43,210 bases of DNA, from contig JANYCN010000040.1 of NCBI GenBank assembly GCA_025360225.1, forward strand, positions 1 to 43,210, written 5' to 3'. Positions 24,556-32,701 of the stretch are shown here, one piece after another. The notes below the pieces were generated by a model. The model was not told where the DNA came from. It searched no databases and worked only from the letters and a program-made list of their open reading frames with translations. The number at the start of each line of letters is the position of its first letter. Position 1 is the stretch's first letter. A program made the translations under genes and the position numbers. The DNA comes from Actinomycetes bacterium (lineage in GTDB: Bacteria; Actinomycetota; Thermoleophilia; Gaiellales; F1-60-MAGs149).

Positions 24556-25419
24556 CTAGCGGTGTGAACGACGGGTAAGAGTTCGCGCGCGAAGGTCGCG
24601 CAGGACGATCGCAGAAGGCAGCAGGAACGCGACGAGCGCACGCAGCAGCGACCGTCGCTCGCCGGACTCGCGAGCGGCGGCGAGGTACAGCGCCGCGGCG
24701 GAGCGTCGCCTCCCCGCCCGCTGGTGCATCTCAGCGCGGTACAGGAGCGCCCAGCGTCGATCGAGCTCGACGAGCGCGTGGCGGCGCGCGATCACGCCGA
24801 ACGCCTCGTCGATCGCCTCGACGCGATGGCTGCGCCCGCCCCGTGCGCGGCAGTACGCGACGCCGTCGCCCGCCACGGCGGTGAGCGGCGCCCGCGCGGC
24901 GAGCCGGATCCACAGCTCCCAGTCCTCGAGGACCGCGAACGACTCCTCGAAGCCGCCAACCGCGAGCAGGAGCTCGCGCGCGACGATCACCGTCGAGCAG
25001 CCGGCGACGAGCGTGTTTCGCTGGCGAAACGACGCATCGGCGGGTGCCGGATAGCGCCGGATCACCCGACCCCGCCCGTCGACCAGCCGCGCACCGGTCG
25101 AGCCCCAGCCGCCCGTCGGCGTCGCGCGCAGCAGCTCCGCGAGACGGTCGGGCGCCAGCCAGACGTCGTCGTCGTCGAGGAACGCGATCCATCGAGCAGA
25201 CGCCACCGCGACGCCGGCGTTGCGCGCAGCGGCGGGCCCGCGCGGCTCATCGTGACGCACGAGCCGCACGCCAGCAGGTGCGGCGGCAGCGACAAGGGAG
25301 CCATCGTCGACGACGATAACCTCCACCTCTACCTGAACCTGAGATACCACGGAGGCGATCGCGCGCGCGAGCGCCACGGGCCGGTCACGCGTCGGGATCA
25401 CCACGGAAACGTCGGCCAC
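24556..25419 (-). CDS. GT2-family glycosyltransferase
   Basis: 287 aa from GTG 25419. The GT-A fold is clear: VSVVIPTRDRPVALARAIAS at the N-terminus, VIVVDDGS (nucleotide-binding Asp), ARNAGVAVA, and the metal-binding acidic cluster FLDDDDVW (DxD equivalent). LEDWELWIRLA contains the acidic catalytic-base region. It inverts the anomeric configuration when transferring a sugar from a nucleotide donor. The C-terminal 60 residues are basic and helical. The frame is open far upstream, but GTG 25419 is the first start giving a proper GT2 N-terminus. It begins back-to-back with another GT2 gene (22 bp between starts) and ends 8 nt before the lipoprotein of the efflux operon, so it is probably co-transcribed with it. 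Confidence 0.88.
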   Translation of the reverse strand: MADVSVVIPTRDRPVALARAIASVVSQVQVEVEVIVVDDGSLVAAAAPAGVRLVRHDEPRGPAAARNAGVAVASARWIAFLDDDDVWLAPDRLAELLRATPTGGWGSTGARLVDGRGRVIRRYPAPADASFRQRNTLVAGCSTVIVARELLLAVGGFEESFAVLEDWELWIRLAARAPLTAVAGDGVAYCRARGGRSHRVEAIDEAFGVIARRHALVELDRRWALLYRAEMHQRAGRRRSAAALYLAAARESGERRSLLRALVAFLLPSAIVLRDLRARTLTRRSHR

Positions 25420-25424
25420 CGCGG

Positions 25425-25430
25425 TAGGCT
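25425..25430 (+). promoter_or_regulatory. -10-like box TAGGCT between divergent GT2 genes
   Basis: TAGGCT lies 11 nt before ATG 25442, longer than the 6-8 nt of the other leaderless starts here. On the minus strand AAGCCT (31-26 of the same block) lies 6 nt before GTG 25419, so both genes may be driven from this 22-bp gap. Confidence 0.35.
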
Positions 25431-25441
25431 TGCACACCGCG

Positions 25442-26263
25442 ATGCACCGTGTCTCCGTGATCATCCCCACCCGAGGTCGCGCACAGCTGCTGTCGCGCGC
25501 CCTCGACCCGGTGATCGTCGACGACGGGGTCGCCGAGATCATCGTCGTCGTCGACGGGCCGGACGATGACACCCAGCGCGTCCTCGCCGCGATCGCCGCG
25601 CACGAGCCTCGGCTTCGCGCCGTCACCGGCCAGGGACACGGCGCTGGCGCAGCGCGCCACGCCGGCATCCGAGAGGCAACCGGCGACGTCGTCGTGCTGC
25701 TCGACGACGACGTGATCGCGAGCCCGGGCCTCGCCGCCGCGCACGGCGCGTGCCACGGCAACCGGCGCCAGATCGTCGTCGGCCGCCTCGTGCACGCCGC
25801 CACCAGCGCCCCTGACCGCCTGTACGCGGCGACCTACGATCGCTGGTGGCAGGAAGCGAGATGCGACGCCGACGAGGCGCTGCGACGCCTGTGGCTCGGC
25901 AACGCGTCGCTACGCCGGGTCGACGCCCTCGCCGTCGGGCTCGACGCACCAGCGATGCGCGGACGACGCCACGAGGACCGTGAGCTCGGCCTACGGCTCG
26001 CCGCAGCAGGCTTCAGCGCACGCGTCGCGCCCGATCTCGTCGCCGAGCACGCCCACCACCGCACCGCCGCCCAGCTCGCGGCCGACTGCCGCGCCGAGGG
26101 CGCCGGGCTGCGCGCGCTCCATGGCCTCCACGGCCTAGCGCTTCCCCGCGGCCTCCCCCTCCCCCGCCTCACCGGCCGTCTCGTGACGCCGCTCGCAGAC
26201 CGGTCGATCATCGCCGCCCGGGTGCTCCGTCGAGCGGCGATCAGCGAAGGTGCGCGCGGATGA
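25442..26263 (+). CDS. GT2-family glycosyltransferase
   Basis: 273 aa from ATG 25442; an in-frame TTG at 25430 is possible but overlaps the -10-like box. GT-A features: VSVIIPTRGRAQLLSRALD, IIVVVDGPDDDTQ, GAGAARHAGIREA, and the metal-binding VVLLDDDV. A later RRHEDRELGLRLAAAGF corresponds to the ED-x-x-LG-x-R acceptor/catalytic region. The C-terminus is basic. Overlaps the next GT2 gene by 4 nt (ATGA), forming a two-gene unit. Likely works on a surface glycan or glycolipid; donor and acceptor are unknown. Confidence 0.87.
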   Translation: MHRVSVIIPTRGRAQLLSRALDPVIVDDGVAEIIVVVDGPDDDTQRVLAAIAAHEPRLRAVTGQGHGAGAARHAGIREATGDVVVLLDDDVIASPGLAAAHGACHGNRRQIVVGRLVHAATSAPDRLYAATYDRWWQEARCDADEALRRLWLGNASLRRVDALAVGLDAPAMRGRRHEDRELGLRLAAAGFSARVAPDLVAEHAHHRTAAQLAADCRAEGAGLRALHGLHGLALPRGLPLPRLTGRLVTPLADRSIIAARVLRRAAISEGARG

Positions 26264-27126
26264 GGCTCCCGGCGACCGTGATCGTGCCAACGATCGGACG
26301 CCCTGCGCTCCTCGCCGAGCTGCTCGCCTCGATCGCGCGCGGCGACGCGCTGCCCGACGAGGTCGTGATCGTCGACCAGTCCGGCGACGACCACGCAGGC
26401 CTTACCCTCAACCAACCGTTCATGGTTCGCGTGATCCACACGACGCCGCCGAACATCGCCCGCGCGATGAACGCCGGGCTCCGCGCGGCGCGCAATGACC
26501 GCTGCCTGATCACCAACGACGACATCACCGTCGCGCGAAGCTGGTTGCGCCTGGCGTGCGACCTGCAGGACGCGCCGAGCGTGATCGCCACCGGGCGCGT
26601 GCTCGCCGGGGGAACCGACCACCGCCGCGTGCCGTCGGTGATGCTGAACGAGTTCGCCTGCGACTACACGACGCCCCAGCCTTGGGGCATCTTTCCTGGC
26701 AACTGCGCCCTCAACCGCACCGCCGTGCTCGCGCTCGGCGGCTTCGACGAGCGCGACGGCTTCCACATCGCCGCCGAGGACAACGACCTCGCGTGGCGCT
26801 GGCTGAAGGCCGGGAACGTCGTGCGCTACCGTCCCGAGCTCGTCGTCTGGCATCACGACTGGCGCAGCGAGGCGGAGATCGCGCGGCGCTTCCGCGAGTA
26901 CGGCGCCGGACAGGGCGTCCTCTACGGCACGCACCTCGCCCGCGGCGACGTCGCCATCGTCCGCTTCGCGCTCCGAGACATCGCCCGCGGCCTGCGCGGT
27001 CAGCTTGCTCGGATCGTGCGCCGCCGCCCACCCCACACCGACTGGCGCCAAGGGCTGATGCCAGGCGTCCTCGTCGGGATCATGCGCGGCGCCCGCGCCG
27101 AGCTCAGCGCGCGACGAAGTCGATGA
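26260..27126 (+). CDS. GT2-family glycosyltransferase (rhamnosyltransferase-like)
   Basis: 288 aa. GT-A fold: TVIVPTIGRPALLAELLASI, VVIVDQSGDD, IARAMNAGLRAARND, and CLITNDDITV as the DxD position. FPGNCALNRTAVLALGGFDE and IAAEDNDLAWRWLKAG are the acceptor-side motifs typical of GT2 enzymes annotated as rhamnosyl- or galactofuranosyltransferases. There is no membrane helix. Its last 23 bp overlap the 3' end of der on the opposite strand, so the two transcripts converge with overlapping coding ends. Confidence 0.87.
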   Translation: MRLPATVIVPTIGRPALLAELLASIARGDALPDEVVIVDQSGDDHAGLTLNQPFMVRVIHTTPPNIARAMNAGLRAARNDRCLITNDDITVARSWLRLACDLQDAPSVIATGRVLAGGTDHRRVPSVMLNEFACDYTTPQPWGIFPGNCALNRTAVLALGGFDERDGFHIAAEDNDLAWRWLKAGNVVRYRPELVVWHHDWRSEAEIARRFREYGAGQGVLYGTHLARGDVAIVRFALRDIARGLRGQLARIVRRRPPHTDWRQGLMPGVLVGIMRGARAELSARRSR

Positions 27127-28492
27127 TCACCGGGCACGACTCGAGGCCGGTCGCCTCGCGGATCCGGTTCTCAAGGTAGTAGGCCCAGTCGGCCTTGATC
27201 AGCTTGCGGTCGTTCACGGTGATGCGAAACCGCGGCGGCCGGGTCTGCACCTGCGCGCCGTAGATCAGCTTCAACCGGCGGTCACGCACGAGCGGCGGCT
27301 GACGGAAGTCCGTCGCCTCCTTCAACACCCGGTTCAGGACCGGCGTCGAGATGCGGCTGGTGTAGCGCGCGTAGACCTCCTCGATCGTCCGGATCAGACG
27401 CTCCAGACCACGGCTCGTCACGGCGCTCGTGGTGACGACGATCGGCCGCTGCCGAAGCTTGATCGCGAGGCGTTCGCGCAGGTCGTCGAGGTCGATCTCC
27501 TGGATGTCCCACTTCGCCACGACGACGATCGTCGCGCAGCTCGCCTTACGCGCCTCGTCCGCGACGTGCAGGTCGTGGTCGGTCAAGCCCTCCGCAGCAT
27601 CGACCAGCACCAACGCGACGTCCGCCTTCGCTGCCGACGCGAGGCTGCGCATCTCGCTCCAGTACTCGACGTCCTGGCGGTGCTTTCGCATCTTCCTCAG
27701 GCCAGCGGTGTCAAAGAGCCGCAGGGTGGTCTCGCCGACGACGAGCCGCGTGTCGATCGAGTCGCGCGTCGTGCCGGGAATGTCGGAGACGATCGCGCGC
27801 GGCTGACCGATCAGCGCGTTGAACAGCGACGACTTGCCGACGTTCGGTCGACCCATGATCGCGACGCCGATCTCGTTCGCGACGCGCTCCGGATGGTCGG
27901 CTCCATCGATCGCGTCGAGCCGCTCAAGGATCAGGTCGAGCAGGTCACCGGCGTTGTTGCCGTGGATCGCCGAGATGGCGATCGGCTCGCCGAGACCGAG
28001 AGCATGCAGGTCGGCCATCGCGACCGCCTCGTTCTTCGGGTTGTCGACCTTGTTCGCGACGAGGATCACGGGGATCTTCGATCGGCGCACGATCTGCGCC
28101 ACCTCCTCGTCACCCGGCGTCAGGCCAGCGCGTGCGTCGACGAGGAACAGCGCGAGATCGGCCTCGGCGATCGCCACCCGAGACTGTGCCGCGACGTCCT
28201 TGCCGAACGCGTCGTCGCTCGCAAGATCGATGCCGCCGGTGTCAACGAGCCGGATCGTGCGCCCGTTCCACTCGCACTCAAGCTCCTTGCGGTCACGGGT
28301 CACGCCGGGCTCCTCGTGCACCACGGTGTCGCGACGCCCGGTGAGGCGGTTCACCAGCGTTGACTTGCCGACGTTCGGGTAGCCGATCACGGCGACCGTG
28401 CCGGCGATCCGGCGCAGCCCCTCATCGTCACCCTCAGGGCCATCCTGCCCGCGGCGTGCGCGCGCGCGTGGTGGCTCGCGGCGCGCGCTCAC
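27104..28492 (-). CDS. der: Ribosome-assembly GTPase Der (EngA)
   Basis: 462 aa with two tandem GTPase domains and a C-terminal KH-like domain, the unique layout of Der, which acts in 50S subunit maturation. Domain 1: G1 GYPNVGKST (37-45), G3 DTGG (84-87), G4 NKVD (147-150). Domain 2: G1 GRPNVGKSS (214-222), G3 DTAG (261-264). The G4 motif of domain 2 reads AKWD (326-329) instead of NKWD, losing the asparagine that contacts guanine. The KH-like domain holds RPPRFRITVND and YLENRIRE. GTG start 28492 overlaps the plsC stop by 4 nt; the Arg-rich 30-residue N-terminal extension is unusual. Last gene of the tyrA-aroA-cmk-plsC-der run. Confidence 0.96.
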   Translation of the reverse strand: MSARREPPRARARRGQDGPEGDDEGLRRIAGTVAVIGYPNVGKSTLVNRLTGRRDTVVHEEPGVTRDRKELECEWNGRTIRLVDTGGIDLASDDAFGKDVAAQSRVAIAEADLALFLVDARAGLTPGDEEVAQIVRRSKIPVILVANKVDNPKNEAVAMADLHALGLGEPIAISAIHGNNAGDLLDLILERLDAIDGADHPERVANEIGVAIMGRPNVGKSSLFNALIGQPRAIVSDIPGTTRDSIDTRLVVGETTLRLFDTAGLRKMRKHRQDVEYWSEMRSLASAAKADVALVLVDAAEGLTDHDLHVADEARKASCATIVVVAKWDIQEIDLDDLRERLAIKLRQRPIVVTTSAVTSRGLERLIRTIEEVYARYTSRISTPVLNRVLKEATDFRQPPLVRDRRLKLIYGAQVQTRPPRFRITVNDRKLIKADWAYYLENRIREATGLESCPVIIDFVAR

Positions 28493-29202
28493 GACGCCTC
28501 CACCGCTGCACGCGACACCGGCGCGACCGCCTCGCGCGGCCGACCTGCCGACTCCGCGGCCTGGATGAACGCCTGCAGGCCGCGCAGCTCTTCCTCCAGC
28601 GCGGCGGCGATCGTCCGGTACGCCTGCGCGCCGCGACCGGCCCGCGTCACGTCGATCGGGGTACCAAACGCGACCGTCGCCGGCGCGAACGGGTTGCGAC
28701 GCTGGCGGTCAGTTCCCTGGATACAGGCAGGGATGATCGGCGCGCCACCGAGCACCGCGAGCATCGCCGCGCCCGTGTGGGCCTCGCCGATCGCGCCAGA
28801 CGACTGACGGGTACCCTCGATGAACACGCCAAGCAGGTTACCCGAGCGCAGCACGTCGCGCCCCTTGACGATCGCCTCGCGGTCAGGTCGGCCGCGATGC
28901 ACCGGGAACGCGCCGGTGTGCGGCATCGCGCGACGCACCACCGGGATCGTCCACAGCTCGGCCTTCGCCATGTACCGCACCGAGCGCGGCGATGCGAAGC
29001 CGAGCACGATCGGATCGATCCCGGCGATGTGGTTCGCGGCGAGCACGACGGGTCCGGACGCGGGGATGCGATCGCGACCGTACACCTGCAGGCGCATCAA
29101 CGGCGCCCACCACGACTGCAACGCGATCCGCGCGAGCTTCCACGTGCGCTCCGCCGGCCAGACGCGGAACTCGTCGCCCGGTGCTCGCACCACGCCGCTC
29201 AC
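28489..29202 (-). CDS. plsC: 1-acyl-sn-glycerol-3-phosphate acyltransferase (PlsC family)
   Basis: 237 aa. Acyltransferase motif I is NHIAGID (H-x4-D catalytic pair), motif II GAFPVHRGRPDRE, motif III VFIEGTRQ (usual FPEGTRS), and motif IV IIPACIQG. It transfers an acyl chain to lysophosphatidic acid in membrane lipid synthesis at the inner face of the membrane. It overlaps cmk and der by 4 nt each (GTGA), so it belongs to the same operon; the cmk-plsC-der order is common in Gram-positive bacteria. The last 20 residues are Ala/Arg-rich and probably disordered. Confidence 0.93.
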   Translation of the reverse strand: MSGVVRAPGDEFRVWPAERTWKLARIALQSWWAPLMRLQVYGRDRIPASGPVVLAANHIAGIDPIVLGFASPRSVRYMAKAELWTIPVVRRAMPHTGAFPVHRGRPDREAIVKGRDVLRSGNLLGVFIEGTRQSSGAIGEAHTGAAMLAVLGGAPIIPACIQGTDRQRRNPFAPATVAFGTPIDVTRAGRGAQAYRTIAAALEEELRGLQAFIQAAESAGRPREAVAPVSRAAVEAS

Positions 29203-29744
29203 GAGCGCTCCCCGACGAGCGTCGCGATCCGCTCAACGACAACGTCGACGGCGATCCCCGTCGTATCGACGACGACGGCGTCAGCGGGGACGCGTGTCTG
29301 CTCCGCGTCACGGCGGTCGCGCTCGAGCGCGTGCACCGTTCCCCGCCGGCGCGCCCGCTCGTCCGGGTCGGCCTCGAGCCACACCTTCAGCTCGGCCTGC
29401 GGCCACACGACCTCGCCGATGTCGCGGCCCTCCGCGACGGCGTCGCCCGCCGCGAGGAAGTCGCGCTGTGCGCCGCGCAACGCCTCGCGGACGGAGACGG
29501 TGCGCGCGATCGCCGACACCGCCTCGTCAACGGCCGACGACCGGAGACGGGGATCGTCCGCGAGCACGCGCCACGCACCGCTTGCGGCGACCGTCGTCGC
29601 GTCCGGGGCGCCGTCGAGCACCGCGAGGGTCACCGCGCGGTAGATCGCGCCCGTGTCGAGGTAGCGGTAGCCGAGCCGGTCGGCGAGGAGCCGCGCGACG
29701 GTCGACTTGCCGGCCCCCGCGAGCCCGTCGATCGTGACGACCAT
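29199..29744 (-). CDS. cmk: Cytidylate kinase, unusually compact
   Basis: 181 aa from ATG 29744, against about 220-230 in most bacteria. CMP/dCMP kinase phosphorylates CMP to CDP. The P-loop is GLAGAGKST; YLDTGAIYRAV and the CMP-contacting AEGRDIG are intact, as is VVDTTGI near the end. Compared with E. coli Cmk, about 20 residues are missing between RVLADDP and RLRSSAVDEA, where the NMP-binding domain normally has its small beta-sheet insert. The LID region (RARRRGTVHALERDRRDAEQ) is also shorter. The N-terminal extension of the frame is a shadow of aroA. The start shares one base with the aroA stop (TGATG). Confidence 0.9.
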   Translation of the reverse strand: MVVTIDGLAGAGKSTVARLLADRLGYRYLDTGAIYRAVTLAVLDGAPDATTVAASGAWRVLADDPRLRSSAVDEAVSAIARTVSVREALRGAQRDFLAAGDAVAEGRDIGEVVWPQAELKVWLEADPDERARRRGTVHALERDRRDAEQTRVPADAVVVDTTGIAVDVVVERIATLVGERS

Positions 29745-31057
29745 CACTCGCGCTCGCGAACGGCGACGGCGGCGGCAAGGATCTCGCGGAACCCCGGGAA
29801 GCTGACGGCGATGCACGCCGGGTCGGTGACGCGCACGCCCTGCTCGGAGTGGAGCCCGGCGATCGCCCCCATCATCGCGATACGGTGGTCGCCCTGCGGA
29901 TCGATCGTGCCACCCCGCAGCCGGGCCGGAACGCCGCGGATCTTCCAGCCGTCGCTCGTCGACTCGATGCGCGCGCCGCACGCCGTCAACGCCTGCGCGA
30001 CGGAGGCGATCCGATCTGACTCCTTCGCCTTCAGGTCCTCAGCACCACGCACGACCGTCCGCCCGCGTGCGCAGCAGGCAAGCAGGGCGAGCAACGGCAG
30101 CTCGTCGATCAACGACGGCACGATCTCCGGCTCGATCTCCGTCGCGATCAGCTCAGCTGCGCGCACCTCGATGTTCGCGATCGGCTCCCCGGCCTCGGTC
30201 AGGCGACGATCGAACACCGAGATGCGCGCTCCCATGCGCTCCAGCACCGTGAGCATGCCGGTCCGTCCAGGGTTGATGCCGATCCCGCGCAGGAAGATGT
30301 GCGACTCGGGCAGGAGCGTCGCCGCTGCGATCAGGAACGCTGCGGAGGAGATGTCACCCGGAACCTCGATCCGGTCGAGGACCAGCCGCTCGCTGCGCTG
30401 CACCTCAACGCGGCCCGGGAACCGCTCGATCCGCGCGCCGGCTGCCATCAACAGGCGCTCGGTGTGATCGCGCGAGGTGATCGGCTCGATCACCCGCGTC
30501 GTGCCGTCCGCCGCGAGCCCGGCGAGCAGCAGACACGACTTGACCTGTGCCGAGGCGACCGGCGGCTGGTAGTCGATCGCCGCGAGCGGGGCGCCGGCGA
30601 CGACGGTGAGCGGTGCACGGTCGTCGGTCGTCGTGATCGCGGCGCCCATCCGTGCCAGCGGCTCGGCGACGCGTCGCATCGGCCGGCGGCGGAGCGACTC
30701 GTCGCCGTCGAGGACGAACGTCCCCTCCGGCTGTCCTGCGAGCAGGCCAGGCAGGAGACGCATCAGCGTGCCGGCGTTGCGGGCATCGATCGGCTCGGCC
30801 GGGGCGCGGAGCCCGCGCAGACCAACGCCGTGCACGACGAGCTCGCCATCGCCAAGGTCGTCGATCCGCACGCCGAGGCTGCGCATCGCGTCGCGCGTCG
30901 CCAGGGTGTCCGCGCTCGGCCCGAAGCCCGTGACACGCACGGCACCCTCACACACGCTGCCGATCAACAGGGCACGGTGCGACACGGACTTGTCGCCGTT
31001 CACGCCGATCTCGCCACGCAGCGCTCCGGCGGGCTGCACGTGCCATTGATCGTTCAT
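29744..31057 (-). CDS. aroA: 3-phosphoshikimate 1-carboxyvinyltransferase (EPSP synthase)
   Basis: 437 aa, the normal length. This is the sixth step of the shikimate pathway, joining phosphoenolpyruvate to shikimate-3-phosphate. Motifs: NGDKSVSHRALL (PEP/S3P lysine-serine pair), IDARNAGTLMRLLPG (PEP-binding loop, equivalent to the class II NxGTxxR form rather than NAGTAMRPL), SAQVKSCLLLAGL, SRDHTERLL, and the C-terminal LKAKESDRI and GDHRIAMM. The fold is the usual pair of inside-out barrels. It overlaps tyrA by 4 nt upstream and cmk by 1 nt downstream. Confidence 0.96.
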   Translation of the reverse strand: MNDQWHVQPAGALRGEIGVNGDKSVSHRALLIGSVCEGAVRVTGFGPSADTLATRDAMRSLGVRIDDLGDGELVVHGVGLRGLRAPAEPIDARNAGTLMRLLPGLLAGQPEGTFVLDGDESLRRRPMRRVAEPLARMGAAITTTDDRAPLTVVAGAPLAAIDYQPPVASAQVKSCLLLAGLAADGTTRVIEPITSRDHTERLLMAAGARIERFPGRVEVQRSERLVLDRIEVPGDISSAAFLIAAATLLPESHIFLRGIGINPGRTGMLTVLERMGARISVFDRRLTEAGEPIANIEVRAAELIATEIEPEIVPSLIDELPLLALLACCARGRTVVRGAEDLKAKESDRIASVAQALTACGARIESTSDGWKIRGVPARLRGGTIDPQGDHRIAMMGAIAGLHSEQGVRVTDPACIAVSFPGFREILAAAVAVRERE

Positions 31058-32166
31058 GCTTCTCCCGTTCCCGTCGCGATGCGTGTCGCGATCGCGCCGT
31101 AGCCCTGCTCGTCCAGCACCTGCACCGCTCGCTCCGCCGCCTCGGCACCGACCACCGTAACCTCGATCACGCCACCGCGGTCGGGCGACATGTGGTGCAG
31201 CACGAAGTCCTCGATGTTGATCCGCGCGGCGCCGAACGCCTGAGCGATGCCAGAGATCGCACCCGGCCGGTCAGGCACGTGCACGCGCACCCCGTGCAGG
31301 TCGCCGCCAGCGTCGGGGAAGGCAACGTCAAGGGTGCGACGCCTCGCCGAGGAGGCCTCGCCGATCCACCGCGCGAGGAACCCGGCATCGGCCCGTTCGA
31401 GCGCGCCGAGCACCTCGTCGAGGCGGCGGCGGTGCTCGCGCAGCGCGTCCGCGAGCGCCTCGCGGTTGTCGAGAAAGATGTCGACCCAGATCCGCGGGTT
31501 CGCGCCGGCGACACGCGTCATGTCGCGGAACGAGCCGCCCACGGCGGCGAGCGGGTCGTGACCGTCGATCGTCGCAGAGCCGGCCTGCGTCGCGAGCACG
31601 TTCGCCATCACGTGCGGCAGATGGCTCGTCAGGCCAACGAGGCGATCGTGCGCGCCCGGGTCGATCGCGACCGGACGGGCACCGATCTGGGCGACGAGCT
31701 GGTGCAGCGCGGCGTAGCGCGCCGGGTCGGTGTCATGCACCGGCGTGAGGAAGTACGTCGCACCCTCAAACAGCTCTGGCCGCGCCGACGCGGCACCGCG
31801 TGCCTCCGATCCGCAGACCGGGTGACCGCCGACGAAGCGGTGGCGTTGGTCGGCAGCGACGGCCCCGACGACGTTCGCCTTCGTCGAGCCGATGTCCGTC
31901 ACCGTCGCTCGCTCGGGCGCCGCTGCGAGCACCTCGGCGACGGTCGCGGGAAGCGCCGCGACCGGCACGCAGACGACGACGAGATCGGCGTCCGCGCAGG
32001 CCTCGCTGACCGTCGCGAAGGCCTCGGAGACGCACCCACGCGCGCTGGCGGCCGCCACCGCCGAGGGATCGGGGTCGTACCCGACCACGCAGGCGCCGGC
32101 CCGCTCGGCCAGCGCAAGGCCCAGCGAGCCTCCCATCAAGCCGAGGCCGACGATCGCAACGCGCAC
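31054..32166 (-). CDS. tyrA: Prephenate dehydrogenase with C-terminal ACT domain
   Basis: 370 aa from GTG 32166. NAD(P)-binding Rossmann motif VAIVGLGLMGGSLGLAL at the N-terminus; DIGSTKANV and GGHPVCGSEARG mark the catalytic region (His for hydride/proton transfer); DRLVGLTSHLPHVMA follows. Residues about 285-365 form an ACT regulatory domain (HGVRVHVPDRPGAISGIAQA), the usual site of tyrosine feedback control. It oxidatively decarboxylates prephenate to 4-hydroxyphenylpyruvate. Starts 49 bp after the YtkA-like lipoprotein gene; first gene of the tyrA-aroA-cmk-plsC-der run. A weak CACACT box lies 7 nt before the start. Confidence 0.95.
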   Translation of the reverse strand: MRVAIVGLGLMGGSLGLALAERAGACVVGYDPDPSAVAAASARGCVSEAFATVSEACADADLVVVCVPVAALPATVAEVLAAAPERATVTDIGSTKANVVGAVAADQRHRFVGGHPVCGSEARGAASARPELFEGATYFLTPVHDTDPARYAALHQLVAQIGARPVAIDPGAHDRLVGLTSHLPHVMANVLATQAGSATIDGHDPLAAVGGSFRDMTRVAGANPRIWVDIFLDNREALADALREHRRRLDEVLGALERADAGFLARWIGEASSARRRTLDVAFPDAGGDLHGVRVHVPDRPGAISGIAQAFGAARINIEDFVLHHMSPDRGGVIEVTVVGAEAAERAVQVLDEQGYGAIATRIATGTGEA

Positions 32167-32215
32167 GCCCGTCAGTGTGCCCGAGGAGCCCGGCGGCGAC
32201 TCCGATGACGCGCGC

Positions 32216-32701
32216 TCAGGTCACCGTGTCGACGAGCACGACGACGAACGGGTCGCCACCGGGAGGGGAGACCTCGAGCGCGATCCCGTAGCGCCCCGCC
32301 ATCGCGACGCCGTCCCAACGGGCACGCAAGACGCCGTGGCGCATCGACCTGACGGCGACGGCCGGACGCCCCATCTGCATGTCGAGCATCGCAACCGTCG
32401 CGTCGACCGTGGCGTTCACCGGCCGACCAGCCTCGGTCACGCGGACGGTGAACGACAGCGGCTTCCCGACCCGGTTCGGCGAGAGGCTCACCCGCACCTC
32501 GTAGCGCTCGTGACGCGCCGTCGTCGCGACCCGACCAGGCCCAACCGCAACCGTGACGACGGCGGGGCCCGCCGCGGTCGAGGCAGCCCTGATCGGCGGC
32601 GCCGCGACCGCCTCGGGCTCGCTCGCGCCGACGCTGCCGCAGCTCGTGGCGAGGAGCGCTGTGAGCCCGAGCGTTGCCGCCTCGGCGTACCACCGGCTCA
32701 T
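32216..32701 (-). CDS. YtkA/copper-resistance-like lipoprotein
   Basis: 161 aa. The signal peptide ends ALLATSC, an imperfect lipobox with Cys21, and is followed by a disordered Ala-rich stretch. The folded part (about residues 62-160) has the YtkA-like pattern: [40 protein letters not shown], and [12 protein letters not shown]. YtkA-like and CopC-related domains are Ig-like folds that often bind copper through Met and His; MLDMQMG is the Met-rich motif. The gene overlaps the upstream chemoreceptor gene by 4 nt (ATGA). A role as an extracytoplasmic partner of the chemoreceptor is inferred. Confidence 0.65.
   Translation of the reverse strand: MSRWYAEAATLGLTALLATSCGSVGASEPEAVAAPPIRAASTAAGPAVVTVAVGPGRVATTARHERYEVRVSLSPNRVGKPLSFTVRVTEAGRPVNATVDATVAMLDMQMGRPAVAVRSMRHGVLRARWDGVAMAGRYGIALEVSPPGGDPFVVVLVDTVT

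Noticed and set aside
25442-25803. N-terminal extension of the minus-strand GT2 frame up to 25803
   Set aside because: It would fully overlap the divergent GT2 gene and encodes Arg/Ser/Thr-rich nonsense; the GT2 fold starts at GTG 25419.
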